A program made the position numbers and the translations under genes. A DNA stretch of 64,000 nucleotides from contig NZ_NAEW01000005.1 of NCBI RefSeq assembly GCF_002075345.1, positions 364,071 to 428,070 of the forward strand. The letters are read 5' to 3'. Below are positions 28,322 through 37,968 of the stretch, piece after piece. Numbering within the stretch: position 1 is the stretch's first letter; each line of letters opens with the position of its first letter. Below the pieces are notes generated by a model. The model made no database searches and was not told where the DNA came from. It worked only from the letters and a program-made list of their open reading frames with translations. The stretch is from Citrobacter braakii. Lineage in GTDB: Bacteria > Pseudomonadota > Gammaproteobacteria > Enterobacterales > Enterobacteriaceae.

Positions 28322-28372
28322 ATGTCCTGCTGCGCTGAGTGTCTGCGAAGCGGGTTTACCATTAACGAATAG
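28322..28372 (+). CDS. Candidate 16-codon leader peptide before aroK
   Basis: ATG 28322 with GAGG at 28309-28312, 9 bases upstream. It encodes [16 protein letters not shown], with three cysteines, and ends 19 bases before the aroK start. Could couple translation to aroK or be a chance ORF; no regulatory attenuator structure is obvious. Confidence 0.25.
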   Translation: MSCCAECLRSGFTINE

Positions 28373-28391
28373 TCTTAGTAGTACCGAAAAA

Positions 28392-28913
28392 ATGGCAGAG
28401 AAACGCAATATCTTTCTGGTTGGGCCTATGGGTGCCGGAAAAAGCACTATTGGGCGCCAGTTAGCTCAACAACTCAATATGGAATTTTACGATTCTGATC
28501 AAGAGATTGAGAAACGAACCGGAGCTGATGTGGGCTGGGTCTTCGATGTAGAAGGTGAAGACGGCTTCCGTGATCGCGAAGAAAAAGTCATCAACGAGTT
28601 GACGGAAAAACAGGGTATTGTGCTGGCAACTGGCGGTGGCTCTGTTAAATCACGTGAAACACGTAACCGTCTTTCCGCGCGTGGCGTCGTGGTCTATCTT
28701 GAAACGACAATTGAAAAACAACTTGCGCGAACTCAACGTGACAAGAAACGCCCGCTGCTGCAGGTAGAATCGCCGCCTCGTGAAGTTCTGGAAGCGTTGG
28801 CTGACGAACGCAATCCTCTGTACGAAGAGATTGCTGACGTGACCATTCGCACCGACGATCAGAGCGCAAAAGTCGTAGCAAACCAGATTATTCATATGTT
28901 GGAAAGCAACTAA
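28392..28913 (+). CDS. aroK: AroK, shikimate kinase I
   Basis: 173 residues. Walker [10 protein letters not shown] at residues 11-19, shikimate-binding DSDQEIE and GFRDREE, and GGG in LATGGGSV. Phosphorylates shikimate to shikimate 3-phosphate in aromatic amino acid synthesis. First gene of the aroK-aroB-damX-dam-rpe-gph-trpS superoperon; promoters should lie in the 404-bp leader 27988-28391. Confidence 0.98.
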   Translation: MAEKRNIFLVGPMGAGKSTIGRQLAQQLNMEFYDSDQEIEKRTGADVGWVFDVEGEDGFRDREEKVINELTEKQGIVLATGGGSVKSRETRNRLSARGVVVYLETTIEKQLARTQRDKKRPLLQVESPPREVLEALADERNPLYEEIADVTIRTDDQSAKVVANQIIHMLESN

Positions 28914-28970
28914 TTCTGGCTGAATACACACTCGTCTGCGGGTACAAGTAACTAAGGTGGATGTCGCGTA

Positions 28971-30059
28971 ATGGAGAGGATTACAGTCACTCTCGGGGAA
29001 CGTAGTTACCCTATCACCATCGCGGCTGGTTTGTTTAATGAGCCAGCTTCATTCTTACCGCTGAAATCGGGCGATCAGGTTATGTTGGTGACCAACGAAA
29101 CCCTGGCTCCCCTTTATCTCGATAAGGTTCGCGGCGTACTTGAACAGGCGGGTGTTAACGTTGATAGCGTTATCCTTCCCGATGGCGAGCAGTATAAAAG
29201 CCTGACGGTTCTGGATACGGTTTTCACTGCGTTACTGCAAAAACCGCACGGTCGTGATACCACGTTAGTCGCACTTGGCGGCGGCGTGATAGGCGATCTG
29301 ACCGGTTTTGCGGCAGCCAGCTATCAGCGTGGTGTTCGTTTTATTCAAGTCCCGACAACCCTGTTGTCGCAGGTCGACTCCTCCGTTGGCGGCAAAACCG
29401 CCGTAAACCATCCCCTCGGTAAAAACATGATTGGCGCGTTTTACCAACCGGCGTCCGTGGTGGTGGATCTCGATTGTCTGAAAACGCTTCCTGCGCGTGA
29501 GCTGGCATCGGGGCTGGCGGAAGTGATCAAATACGGCATCATCCTTGACGGTGAATTTTTCAGTTGGCTGGAAGAAAATCTGGATGCGTTATTGCGTCTG
29601 GATGGTCCGGCGATGGCGTACTGTATTCGTCGTTGTTGTGAGCTGAAAGCAGAAGTTGTCGCAGCGGACGAGCGTGAAATGGGCTTACGTGCTTTACTGA
29701 ATCTGGGACACACGTTTGGCCATGCGATCGAAGCTGAAATGGGTTATGGCAATTGGTTACATGGTGAAGCCGTTGCAGCAGGTATGGTAATGGCTGCTCG
29801 TACGTCAGAACGCCTTGGACAGTTTACCTCCGCTGATACGCAGCGCATCATTACGCTGCTGCAGCGAGCGGGCTTGCCGGTCAATGGACCGCGTGAAATG
29901 TCCAGCGAGGCTTATCTGCCGCACATGCTGCGAGATAAAAAAGTGTTAGCGGGAGAGATTCGTTTAGTGCTTCCGCTGGCATTAGGGAAGAGTGAAGTGC
30001 GCGGCGGAGTGTCGCACGAGGTGGTTCTTAACGCTATTGCTGATTGCCAGCCGGCGTAA
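28971..30059 (+). CDS. aroB: AroB, 3-dehydroquinate synthase
   Basis: 362 residues. NAD-binding [26 protein letters not shown], and zinc ligands in the E/H positions of [10 protein letters not shown] and [10 protein letters not shown]. Converts DAHP to 3-dehydroquinate. 57 bp after aroK in the same operon. Confidence 0.98.
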   Translation: MERITVTLGERSYPITIAAGLFNEPASFLPLKSGDQVMLVTNETLAPLYLDKVRGVLEQAGVNVDSVILPDGEQYKSLTVLDTVFTALLQKPHGRDTTLVALGGGVIGDLTGFAAASYQRGVRFIQVPTTLLSQVDSSVGGKTAVNHPLGKNMIGAFYQPASVVVDLDCLKTLPARELASGLAEVIKYGIILDGEFFSWLEENLDALLRLDGPAMAYCIRRCCELKAEVVAADEREMGLRALLNLGHTFGHAIEAEMGYGNWLHGEAVAAGMVMAARTSERLGQFTSADTQRIITLLQRAGLPVNGPREMSSEAYLPHMLRDKKVLAGEIRLVLPLALGKSEVRGGVSHEVVLNAIADCQPA

Positions 30060-30155
30060 CAACAAGAAAGGTCTGGCTTGCGTTGCGAAACGTAGGTCTT
30101 TTAGCTTCAGGTTATGTGCAAAGTCGTAAGCATTAACCTTTGAGTGGGGTGTTAA

Positions 30156-31442
30156 ATGGATGAATTCAAACCAGAAGACGAGCTGAAACCCGATCCCAGC
30201 GATCGTCGTACTGGTCGTTCTCGTCAATCGTCTGAACGTGATAATGAGCCGCAAATCAATTTTGATGATGTTGATCTGGATGCTGACGATCGCCGTCCTG
30301 CGCGCGCACGTAAAGAGCGTGAAGAAGAACGGGACATTGAAGAAGAGTATGAGTCTGATGACGATGACGTGGATGAAGAGCGTGTAGAACGCCGTCCGCG
30401 CAAGCGTAAGAAACCCGCCAGCAAGCCTGCCTCTCGTCAGTATATGATGATGGGGGTCGGTGTCCTGGTGCTGTTGCTGCTGATCATCGGTATCGGTTCT
30501 GCGCTGAAAGCCCCCTCATCATCTCCCAGTGAGCAGGCTGGATCTGGCGAGAAGAGCATTGATCTTTCTGGCAACAACGCGACGGATCAGGCGAGCACGA
30601 CTACGCCTGCAACAGGCGCTGAGCAGACCGCTGGCAATACCCAGCAGGATGTTTCCCTACCGCCGATTTCCTCTACCCCAACTCAAGGTCAGACACCTGC
30701 GGCAACTGAAGGCCAGCAGCGTGTTGAAGTGCAGGGCGATCTGAACAACGCTCTGACGCAACCGCAAGGCCAGGAGCAGGTTAACAATGTAGTGGTTAAC
30801 TCTACGCTGCCGACCGAACCTGCGACCGTTGCGCCAGTTCGTAATGGTAATGCTGTGCGCCAGACTGCGAAAACGGAAACGACTGAACGCCCTGCTGCGA
30901 CACACCAGGAACGTAAACAGGCCGTTATTGAGCCGAAGAGCAAACCGCAAACTACGGTGAAAGCGACGCAGACAGAGCCGAAACCTGTTGCTCAGGCAAA
31001 ACCAACTGCAACTGCGCCGACGACCACAACCAAGGCACCTGTGGTTACCGCTACGCCGAAGGCGACCGTTGAGCCGAAAGCTACCGCGACTACAACGCCT
31101 GCGCCAACTGCGACGGCAACAACGTCAACACCTGTTGCTGGTGGAGCGAAAAGTGCAGGAAATGTCGGAGCGTTAAAATCTGCGCCGTCCAGCCATTACA
31201 CGCTGCAACTCAGCAGTTCTTCTAACTACGACAACCTTAACGGTTGGGCGAAGAAAGAAAACCTGAAGAACTACGTGGTGTATCAGACGACGCGTAACGG
31301 TCAACCGTGGTATGTTCTGGTAACAGGCGTGTATGCGTCTAAAGAAGATGCGAAACGTGCAGTGTCTACGCTACCCGCCGATATTCAGGCGAAAAATCCG
31401 TGGGCAAAACCGCTGCACCAGGTTCAGGCCGATTTGAAGTAA
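30156..31442 (+). CDS. damX: DamX, SPOR-domain cell division protein
   Basis: 428 residues. Acidic and charged cytoplasmic N-terminus, one TM segment at about residues 97-117 ([18 protein letters not shown]), a long periplasmic Thr/Ala/Pro/Gln-rich linker, and a SPOR domain at about 345-428 that binds denuded septal glycan. Located at the division ring, with overproduction or loss affecting division in E. coli. Confidence 0.96.
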   Translation: MDEFKPEDELKPDPSDRRTGRSRQSSERDNEPQINFDDVDLDADDRRPARARKEREEERDIEEEYESDDDDVDEERVERRPRKRKKPASKPASRQYMMMGVGVLVLLLLIIGIGSALKAPSSSPSEQAGSGEKSIDLSGNNATDQASTTTPATGAEQTAGNTQQDVSLPPISSTPTQGQTPAATEGQQRVEVQGDLNNALTQPQGQEQVNNVVVNSTLPTEPATVAPVRNGNAVRQTAKTETTERPAATHQERKQAVIEPKSKPQTTVKATQTEPKPVAQAKPTATAPTTTTKAPVVTATPKATVEPKATATTTPAPTATATTSTPVAGGAKSAGNVGALKSAPSSHYTLQLSSSSNYDNLNGWAKKENLKNYVVYQTTRNGQPWYVLVTGVYASKEDAKRAVSTLPADIQAKNPWAKPLHQVQADLK

Positions 31443-31559
31443 GATAGGATATGTTCTGCAATGGTTTGCTGTTTCGCCCAATTGCGGGACAAAGACTAAA
31501 GCGCAGGATGCTGTCGGAGCTTTCTCCACAGCCGGAGAAGGTGTAATTAGTTAGTCAGC

Positions 31560-32396
31560 ATGAAAAAAAATCGCGCTTTTTTGAAATGGGCAGGGGGAAA
31601 ATACCCCCTGCTTGATGATATCAAACGGCATTTACCTCAGGGTGAATGCCTGATTGAACCTTTCGTGGGTGCCGGGTCGGTGTTTCTCAACACCGACTTT
31701 TCTCGTTATATTCTTGCCGATATCAACAGCGACCTCATCAGTCTCTATAACATCGTGAAGACACGTACCGATGAGTATGTGCAGGCTTCGCGTGAGCTGT
31801 TTATGCCTGAAACTAATCAGGCTGAGGTGTACTATCGGTTCAGAGAAGAATTTAATGCCAGTCAGGATCCGTTCCGCCGTGCAGTGCTGTTCTTGTATCT
31901 GAACCGCTTTGGTTACAACGGATTGTGCCGTTATAACCTGCGCGGCGAGTTTAATGTACCGTTTGGTCGTTATAAAAAACCTTACTTCCCGGAAGCCGAG
32001 TTGTACCATTTTGCTGAAAAAGCGCAGAATGCGGAGTTCCATTGTCTCTCCTATGAAGAGTGCATGGACCGTGCGGATAGCAACTCTGTGGTCTATTGTG
32101 ACCCGCCTTATGCACCGCTTTCGGCGACGGCAAATTTCACCGCGTATCATACCAACAGCTTTAGCCCAAAAGAGCAGGCACATCTGGCCGAGATGGCAGA
32201 AAAGCTGGTCAGTAAGCAGATCCCGGTGTTAATTTCGAACCATGACACGCCCGATACCCGCGAATGGTACCGATCGGCGAAACATTTTCAGGTCAAAGTG
32301 CGGCGCAGCATTAGCAGCAATGGCGGCACGCGTAAAAAGGTGAACGAACTGCTGGCACTGTATAAACCAGGAGTTGTAACGCCTGCGAAGAAATAA
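31560..32396 (+). CDS. dam: Dam, DNA adenine methylase (GATC)
   Basis: 278 residues. SAM-binding FVGAGSVF near residue 35 and the catalytic DPPY at 181-184, in the alpha-class order; target recognition [16 protein letters not shown]. Methylates adenine in GATC for mismatch repair, replication timing and gene control. 117 bp after damX and 17 bp before rpe. Confidence 0.98.
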   Translation: MKKNRAFLKWAGGKYPLLDDIKRHLPQGECLIEPFVGAGSVFLNTDFSRYILADINSDLISLYNIVKTRTDEYVQASRELFMPETNQAEVYYRFREEFNASQDPFRRAVLFLYLNRFGYNGLCRYNLRGEFNVPFGRYKKPYFPEAELYHFAEKAQNAEFHCLSYEECMDRADSNSVVYCDPPYAPLSATANFTAYHTNSFSPKEQAHLAEMAEKLVSKQIPVLISNHDTPDTREWYRSAKHFQVKVRRSISSNGGTRKKVNELLALYKPGVVTPAKK

Positions 32397-32413
32397 TTCT
32401 CAAGGAGAAGCGG

Positions 32414-33091
32414 ATGAAACAGTATTTGATCGCCCCCTCAATTCTGTCGGCTGATTTTGCCCGCCTGGGTGAGGACACCGCGAGAGCGCTGACTGCCGGT
32501 GCCGATGTCGTACACTTCGATGTCATGGACAATCACTACGTACCGAACCTGACCATCGGCCCGATGGTACTGAAATCGCTGCGTAAATATGGCATTACTG
32601 CCCCGATTGACGTTCATCTGATGGTGAAACCGGTCGATCGTATTGTCCCGGACTTCGCCGCCGCCGGCGCGAGCATCATTACCTTTCACCCGGAAGCCTC
32701 CGAGCACGTCGATCGCACTTTACAGCTGATCAAAGAGCATGGCTGTAAAGCGGGCCTGGTGTTTAACCCGGCAACACCGCTGAGCTATCTGGACTACGTC
32801 ATGGATAAGCTCGATGTGATCCTGCTGATGTCCGTTAACCCAGGTTTTGGCGGGCAGTCCTTTATCCCACAAACGCTGGATAAGCTGCGCGAAGTGCGTC
32901 GTCGTATTGATGAATCTGGCTACGATATCCGCCTCGAAGTGGACGGCGGCGTCAAGGTGAACAACATTGGTGAAATCGCGGCGGCGGGTGCAGATATGTT
33001 TGTCGCAGGCTCTGCTATTTTCGACCAACCAGACTACAAAAAAGTCATTGATGAAATGCGCAATGAACTGGCGAAGGTAAGTCATGGATAA
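32414..33091 (+). CDS. rpe: Rpe, ribulose-phosphate 3-epimerase
   Basis: 225 residues, TIM barrel. Metal and catalytic residues are seen in [18 protein letters not shown], and VDGGV ([11 protein letters not shown]). Interconverts ribulose 5-phosphate and xylulose 5-phosphate in the pentose phosphate pathway. Overlaps gph by 8 bases. Confidence 0.98.
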   Translation: MKQYLIAPSILSADFARLGEDTARALTAGADVVHFDVMDNHYVPNLTIGPMVLKSLRKYGITAPIDVHLMVKPVDRIVPDFAAAGASIITFHPEASEHVDRTLQLIKEHGCKAGLVFNPATPLSYLDYVMDKLDVILLMSVNPGFGGQSFIPQTLDKLREVRRRIDESGYDIRLEVDGGVKVNNIGEIAAAGADMFVAGSAIFDQPDYKKVIDEMRNELAKVSHG

Positions 33092-33842
33092 GTTTCAGGA
33101 TATTCGGGGCGTTGCATTTGACCTCGACGGTACGCTGGTCGACAGCGCGCCGGGATTAACCGCAGCGGTGGATATGGCGCTGTATGCGCTGGAACTGCCG
33201 ATTGCCGGTGAAGAACGCGTTATCACCTGGATTGGCAACGGTGCAGATGTACTGATGGAGCGCGCGTTGGCGTGGTCGCGTCAGGAGCGCGCCACACTAC
33301 GTAAGACAATGGGTAAACCGCCCGTTGATGATGATATCCCTGCCGAAGAACAGGTGCGTATTTTGCGTAAGCTGTTCGACAGATACTACGGCGATGTCGC
33401 AGAAGAGGGGACATTCCTGTTCCCTGATGTTGCCGACACGCTGGGCGCGATGCATGCGAAAGGATTGCCGCTGGGTCTGGTGACCAACAAACCGACCCCG
33501 TTTGTCGCGCCATTGCTTGAGGCGTTAGATATCGCCAAATACTTTAGCGTGGTCATCGGTGGTGACGACGTGCAGAATAAAAAACCGCATCCGGATCCGC
33601 TACTGCTGGTAGCAAGCAAGCTTGGCATCAAGCCGGAGCAATTGCTCTTCGTAGGGGATTCACGTAATGATATTCAGGCGGCAAAAGCTGCTGGCTGTCC
33701 GTCCGTTGGCCTGACTTATGGCTACAACTACGGCGAGTCGATCGCGCTGAGCCAACCCGACGTTATTTACGACCGTATTAATGAACTACTGCCCGTTCTC
33801 GGGCTTCCGCATAGCGAAAATCAGGAATCAAAAAATGACTAA
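33084..33842 (+). CDS. gph: Gph, phosphoglycolate phosphatase
   Basis: 252 residues. HAD motif [13 protein letters not shown] (D13, D15), motif II VTNKP, motif III KPHPDP, motif [14 protein letters not shown]. Removes 2-phosphoglycolate arising from DNA repair. Overlaps rpe upstream and trpS downstream, each by 8 bases. Confidence 0.97.
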   Translation: MDKFQDIRGVAFDLDGTLVDSAPGLTAAVDMALYALELPIAGEERVITWIGNGADVLMERALAWSRQERATLRKTMGKPPVDDDIPAEEQVRILRKLFDRYYGDVAEEGTFLFPDVADTLGAMHAKGLPLGLVTNKPTPFVAPLLEALDIAKYFSVVIGGDDVQNKKPHPDPLLLVASKLGIKPEQLLFVGDSRNDIQAAKAAGCPSVGLTYGYNYGESIALSQPDVIYDRINELLPVLGLPHSENQESKND

Positions 33843-34839
33843 GCCCATCGTTTTTAGTGGCGCACAGCCCTCAGGTGAATTGACCATTGGCAACTATATG
33901 GGTGCGCTGCGTCAGTGGGTGAGCATGCAGGATGACTACCATTGCATCTACTGCATCGTTGACCAACATGCCATCACCGTTCGTCAGGATGCTCAGCAGT
34001 TGCGTAAAGCAACGCTCGATACGCTGGCGCTGTATCTGGCATGCGGTATCGATCCTGAAAAAAGCACCATTTTCGTCCAGTCTCATGTACCGGAACACGC
34101 ACAGTTAGGTTGGGCGCTGAACTGCTACACCTATTTCGGCGAGCTGAGCCGTATGACCCAGTTCAAAGACAAATCCGCACGCTATGCGGAGAACATCAAC
34201 GCCGGTCTGTTTGATTATCCGGTGCTGATGGCGGCAGACATCCTGTTGTATCAGACCAACCAGGTACCGGTTGGCGAAGATCAGAAACAGCATCTGGAAC
34301 TAAGCCGCGATATCGCCCAGCGCTTCAACGCCCTGTATGGCGACATCTTCAAAGTGCCTGAGCCGTTCATTCCTAAATCCGGTGCGCGCGTGATGTCGCT
34401 ACTGGAGCCGACGAAGAAAATGTCCAAGTCGGATGACAACCGCAACAACGTGATCGGCCTGCTGGAAGATCCGAAATCCGTGGTTAAGAAAATCAAACGT
34501 GCGATGACCGACTCCGAAGAGCCGCCTGTTGTACGCTACGACGTGCAGAATAAAGCGGGTGTTTCCAACCTGCTGGATATCCTCTCTGCCGTTACCGGCC
34601 AGAGCATTCCGGAGCTGGAACAACACTTTGAAGGCAAGATGTATGGTCATCTGAAAGGTGAAGTCGCAGAGGCCGTTTCCGGCATGCTGACCGAGCTTCA
34701 GGAGCGTTATCACCGTTTCCGTAACGATGAAGCTTTCCTGCAGCAGGTGATGAAAGATGGCGCTGAAAAAGCCAGCGCACGCGCGTCTGTTACGCTGAAA
34801 GCGGTTTACGAAGCGATTGGTTTTGTCGCCAAGCCGTAA
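33835..34839 (+). CDS. trpS: TrpS, tryptophanyl-tRNA synthetase
   Basis: 334 residues. Class I signature: TIGN near residue 17-20 (HIGH-like) and KMSKS at 195-199. The start ATG 33835 has AGGA 8 bases upstream and overlaps the gph end; the longer in-frame version from 33781 was not used. Last gene of the aroK operon, closed by a strong terminator. Confidence 0.98.
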   Translation: MTKPIVFSGAQPSGELTIGNYMGALRQWVSMQDDYHCIYCIVDQHAITVRQDAQQLRKATLDTLALYLACGIDPEKSTIFVQSHVPEHAQLGWALNCYTYFGELSRMTQFKDKSARYAENINAGLFDYPVLMAADILLYQTNQVPVGEDQKQHLELSRDIAQRFNALYGDIFKVPEPFIPKSGARVMSLLEPTKKMSKSDDNRNNVIGLLEDPKSVVKKIKRAMTDSEEPPVVRYDVQNKAGVSNLLDILSAVTGQSIPELEQHFEGKMYGHLKGEVAEAVSGMLTELQERYHRFRNDEAFLQQVMKDGAEKASARASVTLKAVYEAIGFVAKP

Positions 34840-34860
34840 TGCGCTCTGCGTTGCTGAAGA

Positions 34861-34886
34861 AACCGGGTTCTACCCGGTTTTTTTTC
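34861..34886 (+). terminator. Terminator of trpS and the aroK superoperon
   Basis: Stem AACCGGGT / ACCCGGTT with loop TCT followed by T8, 21 bases after the trpS stop. Confidence 0.9.
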
Positions 34887-35002
34887 GCCTGTTCGCTGGT
34901 GAATCTCAAAAAATATGAAGCGCCTCACCGTTTGCATATTTCCTTATATCAATCAATTTAATGAAGATATAAATATTCAATTTACTGAGAATATAAAATG
35001 CG

Positions 35003-35131
35003 TCGGATATTTATCAAGAGAGAGGAGGGACTGACAACCCTGGCCCGCTACTTGCTCGGCGAGAAGTGCGGTAACGTGTGAATGAGCATTTAACCTATAA
35101 ATATAAAAACCGGGGATTTCCCGGTTTTTTT
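35003..35131 (+). ncRNA. Candidate structured small RNA between trpS and yhfL
   Basis: A -10-like TATAAA at 34992-34997 predicts a start near 35004. The RNA then opens with a closing helix ATATTTAT (35007-35014) pairing perfectly with ATAAATAT (35097-35104). Inside are AGGG/CCCT (35026-35041) and a long hairpin, CCGC-T-ACTT-G-CTC / GAG-AAGT-GCGG (35045-35071). A Rho-independent terminator (35105-35131) follows at once. The 5' part TTATCAAGAGAG...GGAGGGACTG looks like the start of S-box RNAs, but later S-box elements are missing. No -35 match is seen. A 27-codon ORF (34998-35081) overlaps but lacks a good ribosome binding site. Confidence 0.45.
35105..35131. terminator. Bidirectional terminator between the candidate RNA and yhfL
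   Basis: AAAAACCGGG(G)ATTTCCCGGTTTTTTT: 5' A-run, CCGGG/CCCGG stem, 3' T-run. It serves the plus-strand transcript and, read on the minus strand, yhfL, whose stop lies 22 bases away. Confidence 0.85.
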
Positions 35132-35152
35132 GTATTTGCGCAATCGCTTCTG

Positions 35153-35323
35153 TTACAGATCTGCAGCCGGGCCACAGCCACCAATAATTTTAGAAATAGA
35201 AATTGCCGGATGCAGGAAGTAATCGTAGGTGCAGTTATCTTTTTTGTTATCGACATGACCAGTACACGCGGTCAGCGTAGCCAGAACACCAGCAACGATA
35301 GTGATTTTTGCAAATTTCAGCAT
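35153..35323 (-). CDS. yhfL: YhfL, small lipoprotein
   Basis: 56 residues: MLKFAKITIVAGVLATLTAC forms a lipoprotein signal peptide with lipobox LTAC and the lipidated Cys at position 20. The mature part is short, with CTYDYFLHPAISISKIIGGC showing two further cysteines. ATG 35323 has AAGGA with a 7-base spacer. It matches E. coli YhfL, a lipoprotein of unknown role next to cysG. Convergent with the trpS side and followed by a bidirectional terminator. Confidence 0.93.
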   Translation of the reverse strand: MLKFAKITIVAGVLATLTACTGHVDNKKDNCTYDYFLHPAISISKIIGGCGPAADL

Positions 35324-35338
35324 GTTAAAATCCTTGTA

Positions 35339-35424
35339 AGATATCTATTTTTAAATGGATGAAATCCATTTCTCGGCGGTTAAGATATCAACTAAAATAA
35401 ACTTAAAGTAGTCCGGATTAGGAC
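35339..35424 (-). promoter_or_regulatory. Palindrome-rich leader/promoter region of yhfL
   Basis: Contains a stem AAATGGAT-GAA-ATCCATTT (35353-35371), two copies of AGATATC (35339 and 35383) facing each other, and a GTCC-N6-GGAC dyad (35411-35424) about 90 bp upstream of yhfL. The region is AT rich. A regulator cannot be named. Apart from this, the gap 35324-35634 holds only the cysG-side palindrome. Confidence 0.35.
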
Positions 35425-35564
35425 ATAACAAGTTTTATATAAAATATGCTTTCAATAAATTTAAATGTTTTAAAAATACATTTAATTAATGATTGACGGT
35501 CGGGCTACTGAGGCGAGTATATAGCGTGTATCGGTTTTTGATTTATTTCTATCGGAAGATAAAT

Positions 35565-35622
35565 AAATGCCCTGAATATGAACTGTCCAACTTTATGGGG
35601 GCAGTCCAACATCAGGGCATTT
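35565..35622. terminator. Two-tier palindrome behind cysG (terminator; resembles an IS end)
   Basis: Outer perfect 11-bp arms AAATGCCCTGA (35565-35575) and TCAGGGCATTT (35612-35622), followed by T. Inside is a second, 6/7 inverted repeat (TGAACTG / CAGTCCA, 35579-35608). It starts 13 bases after the cysG stop and should end the nirBDC-cysG transcript. Read on the minus strand, the inner part begins TGGACTGCCCCCATAAAGTT, similar to IS150-type termini as I remember them. Confidence 0.6.
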
Positions 35623-35634
35623 TTCAGCGTTAAA

Positions 35635-37008
35635 TTAATGGTTCGAGAACCAGTTCAGCTTATCGCGTAGTCCAACCACGCGGCCGACGATAATCAGCGC
35701 CGGGCTTTCAACCTGCTGCGCCAGTTCGCCGAGTTGCGAAAGCACCCCGTTAACAACGCGTTGCTTCACGGAGGTACCGTTTTCTACCAGCGCGACAGAC
35801 ATATCGGGTTGCATGCCAAATTCGATCAGTTTTTCCTGGATAGTCGCCGCCTGATTGAGGCCCATGTAGAACACCAGCGTCTGTTTCTCTGCCGCCAGGT
35901 TTTCCCAGTCCAGCTCGCCGCCGGTTTTCAGGTGCCCGGTGACCAGACGTACACTCTGGGCGTAATCACGATGGGTCAGTGGAATGCCGGAATAGGCGGA
36001 ACAACCGGATGCTGCGGTAATACCTGGCACAACGGAGAATGGAATACCGGCATGGCACAGGGTTTCCAGCTCTTCGCCACCACGGCCAAAGATGAACGGG
36101 TCGCCACCTTTCAGGCGCACGACGCGTTTGCCCTGTTGCGCTTCACGCAGCAGGATCTGGTTAATTTCTTCCTGCGGTACACAGTGGTAGCCCGCGCGTT
36201 TACCGACGAACACCCGGTCGGCATCGCGGCGTACAAGGTTCATGATGTCGTCGGATACCAGACGGTCATAAACCACGACATCCGCTTGCTGGATCTGCTG
36301 TAGACCTTTCAGCGTCAGCAGCCCGGCATCGCCAGGACCGGCGCCAACCAGCACTACTTCGCCTCGATGGTCCAACGGTTCACTGAGCAACTGCTCGGTG
36401 GTTTCCTCGACGGCTTTCTGGTCACTGTTCGCCAGCGACTGCGCCAGGCGGTCATTCACGAACAATTTTTCCCAGAAGCGGCGACGTTCACCCATGCTGG
36501 CAAACTGTTCTTTCACTCGGGCGCGTAACTTGCCTGCATATTGCGCGACCTGGCCCAGATGCTGAGGCAGCACAGATTCAAGTCTTTCACGTAGCAGACG
36601 GGCAAGCACCGGCGATGTACCGCCGGAGGAGACCGCCACCATCAGCGGCGAGCGGTCGATAATGGAGGGCATGATAAAACTGGCTGCTTTTGGCGCATCG
36701 ACCACGTTGCAGAAAATACGACGTGATTCTGCGGCGGTGCTGACGCTTTGGTTGACGGCATCGTCATCGGTGGCGGCAATAGCCAGCCAGCAGGTGTCGA
36801 GCAGGGACTCGTCGAACGGTCCCTCAACCAGCGTCAGCATGCCTTCATCTGCCCATACGGTGAACTGCGGAATAAACGCCAGCGCATTAACCGTTATACG
36901 GGCGCCCGCTTCCAGCAGTAACCGCGCTTTGCGTTCTGCGACATCACCACCGCCGACGATCAAGCAGTCGCGGTCACGTAGTTGACAAAATATAGGCAAA
37001 TGATCCAC
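35635..37008 (-). CDS. cysG: CysG, sirohaem synthase (trifunctional)
   Basis: 457 residues. N-terminal precorrin-2 dehydrogenase/ferrochelatase module ([22 protein letters not shown] site), a helical linker, and a C-terminal uroporphyrinogen III methyltransferase module from about residue 215 ([33 protein letters not shown]). Makes sirohaem for NirB and sulphite reductase. Last gene of nirBDC-cysG, 11 bases after nirC. Confidence 0.98.
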   Translation of the reverse strand: MDHLPIFCQLRDRDCLIVGGGDVAERKARLLLEAGARITVNALAFIPQFTVWADEGMLTLVEGPFDESLLDTCWLAIAATDDDAVNQSVSTAAESRRIFCNVVDAPKAASFIMPSIIDRSPLMVAVSSGGTSPVLARLLRERLESVLPQHLGQVAQYAGKLRARVKEQFASMGERRRFWEKLFVNDRLAQSLANSDQKAVEETTEQLLSEPLDHRGEVVLVGAGPGDAGLLTLKGLQQIQQADVVVYDRLVSDDIMNLVRRDADRVFVGKRAGYHCVPQEEINQILLREAQQGKRVVRLKGGDPFIFGRGGEELETLCHAGIPFSVVPGITAASGCSAYSGIPLTHRDYAQSVRLVTGHLKTGGELDWENLAAEKQTLVFYMGLNQAATIQEKLIEFGMQPDMSVALVENGTSVKQRVVNGVLSQLGELAQQVESPALIIVGRVVGLRDKLNWFSNH

Positions 37009-37019
37009 GACATTACCCC

Positions 37020-37829
37020 TTAATTATTGGCAGTAGCCTCTGGCTGGTTGATTTTTGCCGGAACAGGACGCTCCGATTTTGGCGTAGCATACCAATAACC
37101 CAATCCCATGAATACGACACCGGACAAAGTATTACCGAGTGTCACCCACAACAGGTTATGACCAATTCCTGACAGGGTATAGGCTTCGCTGTGGTGACCG
37201 AACCAGGAGAGGGCAAACAGCGTCATGTTGGCAACCGAGTGCTCGTAACCGGAAGCGATAAACGCCAGCAGACACCACCAGATAGCGAGGAATTTTGCTG
37301 CGCCCTCGGTACGAATTGCCATCCAGATTGCCAGACAAACCAACCAGTTACACAGTGCGCCTTTAAAGAACAGCACCGTTGCTGGCGCGGTGGTTTTCGC
37401 CAACGCCACCGAATGGACGATGCTGGTATCGACCGGCAGCAGGCTACCGCCGCCCCAACTGTAAAGCAGAGCGACAAACACGGATCCGACCAGGTTACCC
37501 AGCCAGGTTTTTGGCAGGATTGCCCACATCTGACCGTGACTGATGGTGCCCGCTTTAACGCCAAGCGTCAGGAACATCGTGTGTCCGGTGAACAGTTCAG
37601 AACCGGCGATAATAACCAGCGTTAAGGCAATACCAAAGGTTGCACCCATTACCAGAGGACGAACGGACGGGTCGAGCAGATTACCGAGGGTGAAAATAAG
37701 AATGATGCCGAGACCGACGTAGGCCCCCGCCATTGCCGAACTGACCCAGAATCCGAGCGGGTTATTAGCCGAGAGGCGTGCGATGCGCGCAGCGTTAGCC
37801 GCACACTTATTAATAGTGTCTGTGAACAT
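37020..37829 (-). CDS. nirC: NirC, nitrite transporter (FNT family)
   Basis: 269 residues with six hydrophobic segments and the FNT signatures [12 protein letters not shown] and [26 protein letters not shown] holds the second conserved loop. Moves nitrite across the inner membrane to feed NirBD. I chose ATG 37829 with AAGGA 10 bases upstream; an in-frame TTG at 37853 was rejected. The gap to nirD (139 bp) carries a hairpin and a REP unit. Confidence 0.97.
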   Translation of the reverse strand: MFTDTINKCAANAARIARLSANNPLGFWVSSAMAGAYVGLGIILIFTLGNLLDPSVRPLVMGATFGIALTLVIIAGSELFTGHTMFLTLGVKAGTISHGQMWAILPKTWLGNLVGSVFVALLYSWGGGSLLPVDTSIVHSVALAKTTAPATVLFFKGALCNWLVCLAIWMAIRTEGAAKFLAIWWCLLAFIASGYEHSVANMTLFALSWFGHHSEAYTLSGIGHNLLWVTLGNTLSGVVFMGLGYWYATPKSERPVPAKINQPEATANN

Positions 37830-37875
37830 GTGTTGATTATCCTTGAAGTACAAACAATAAAAAGAAATCGTAACC

Positions 37876-37909
37876 GTAGGCCGGATAGCGCTACGCTTAT
37901 CAGGCCTAC
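37876..37909. repeat. REP unit inside the nirD-nirC gap
   Basis: GTAGGCCGGATAGCGCTACG followed by CTTATCAGGCCTAC. It lies within an operon, where REP stems often protect upstream mRNA from 3' decay. Confidence 0.8.
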
Positions 37910-37940
37910 AAATAAAAGACCTACAAATACGTCAAAAAAG

Positions 37941-37959
37941 GGGAGGCGTTGCGCCTCCC
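37941..37959 (-). terminator. Terminator-like hairpin after nirD
   Basis: Perfect 8-bp stem GGGAGGCG / CGCCTCCC with a 3-base loop. Read on the minus strand it is followed by CTTTTTT, starting 9 bases after the nirD stop. It looks like a genuine intrinsic terminator that would leave nirC-cysG transcription to read-through or to a promoter of its own. Confidence 0.7.
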
Positions 37960-37968
37960 AAAAAGTTA

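Noticed and set aside
34890..34990. Strong promoter for the candidate RNA
   Set aside because: A TATAAA -10-like box exists but no TTGACA-like -35 lies at 16-18 bp, so only a weak promoter can be claimed.
34998..35081. 27-codon ORF (MRRIFIKREEGLTTLARYLL...) between trpS and yhfL
   Set aside because: No convincing ribosome binding site, it overlaps a better RNA structure, and the predicted transcript would begin inside it.
35007..35104. SAM-I (S-box) riboswitch
   Set aside because: Only the first 20-odd bases resemble the S-box. The GGCAACC and GGTGC/AATTCC parts are missing and no methionine gene follows.
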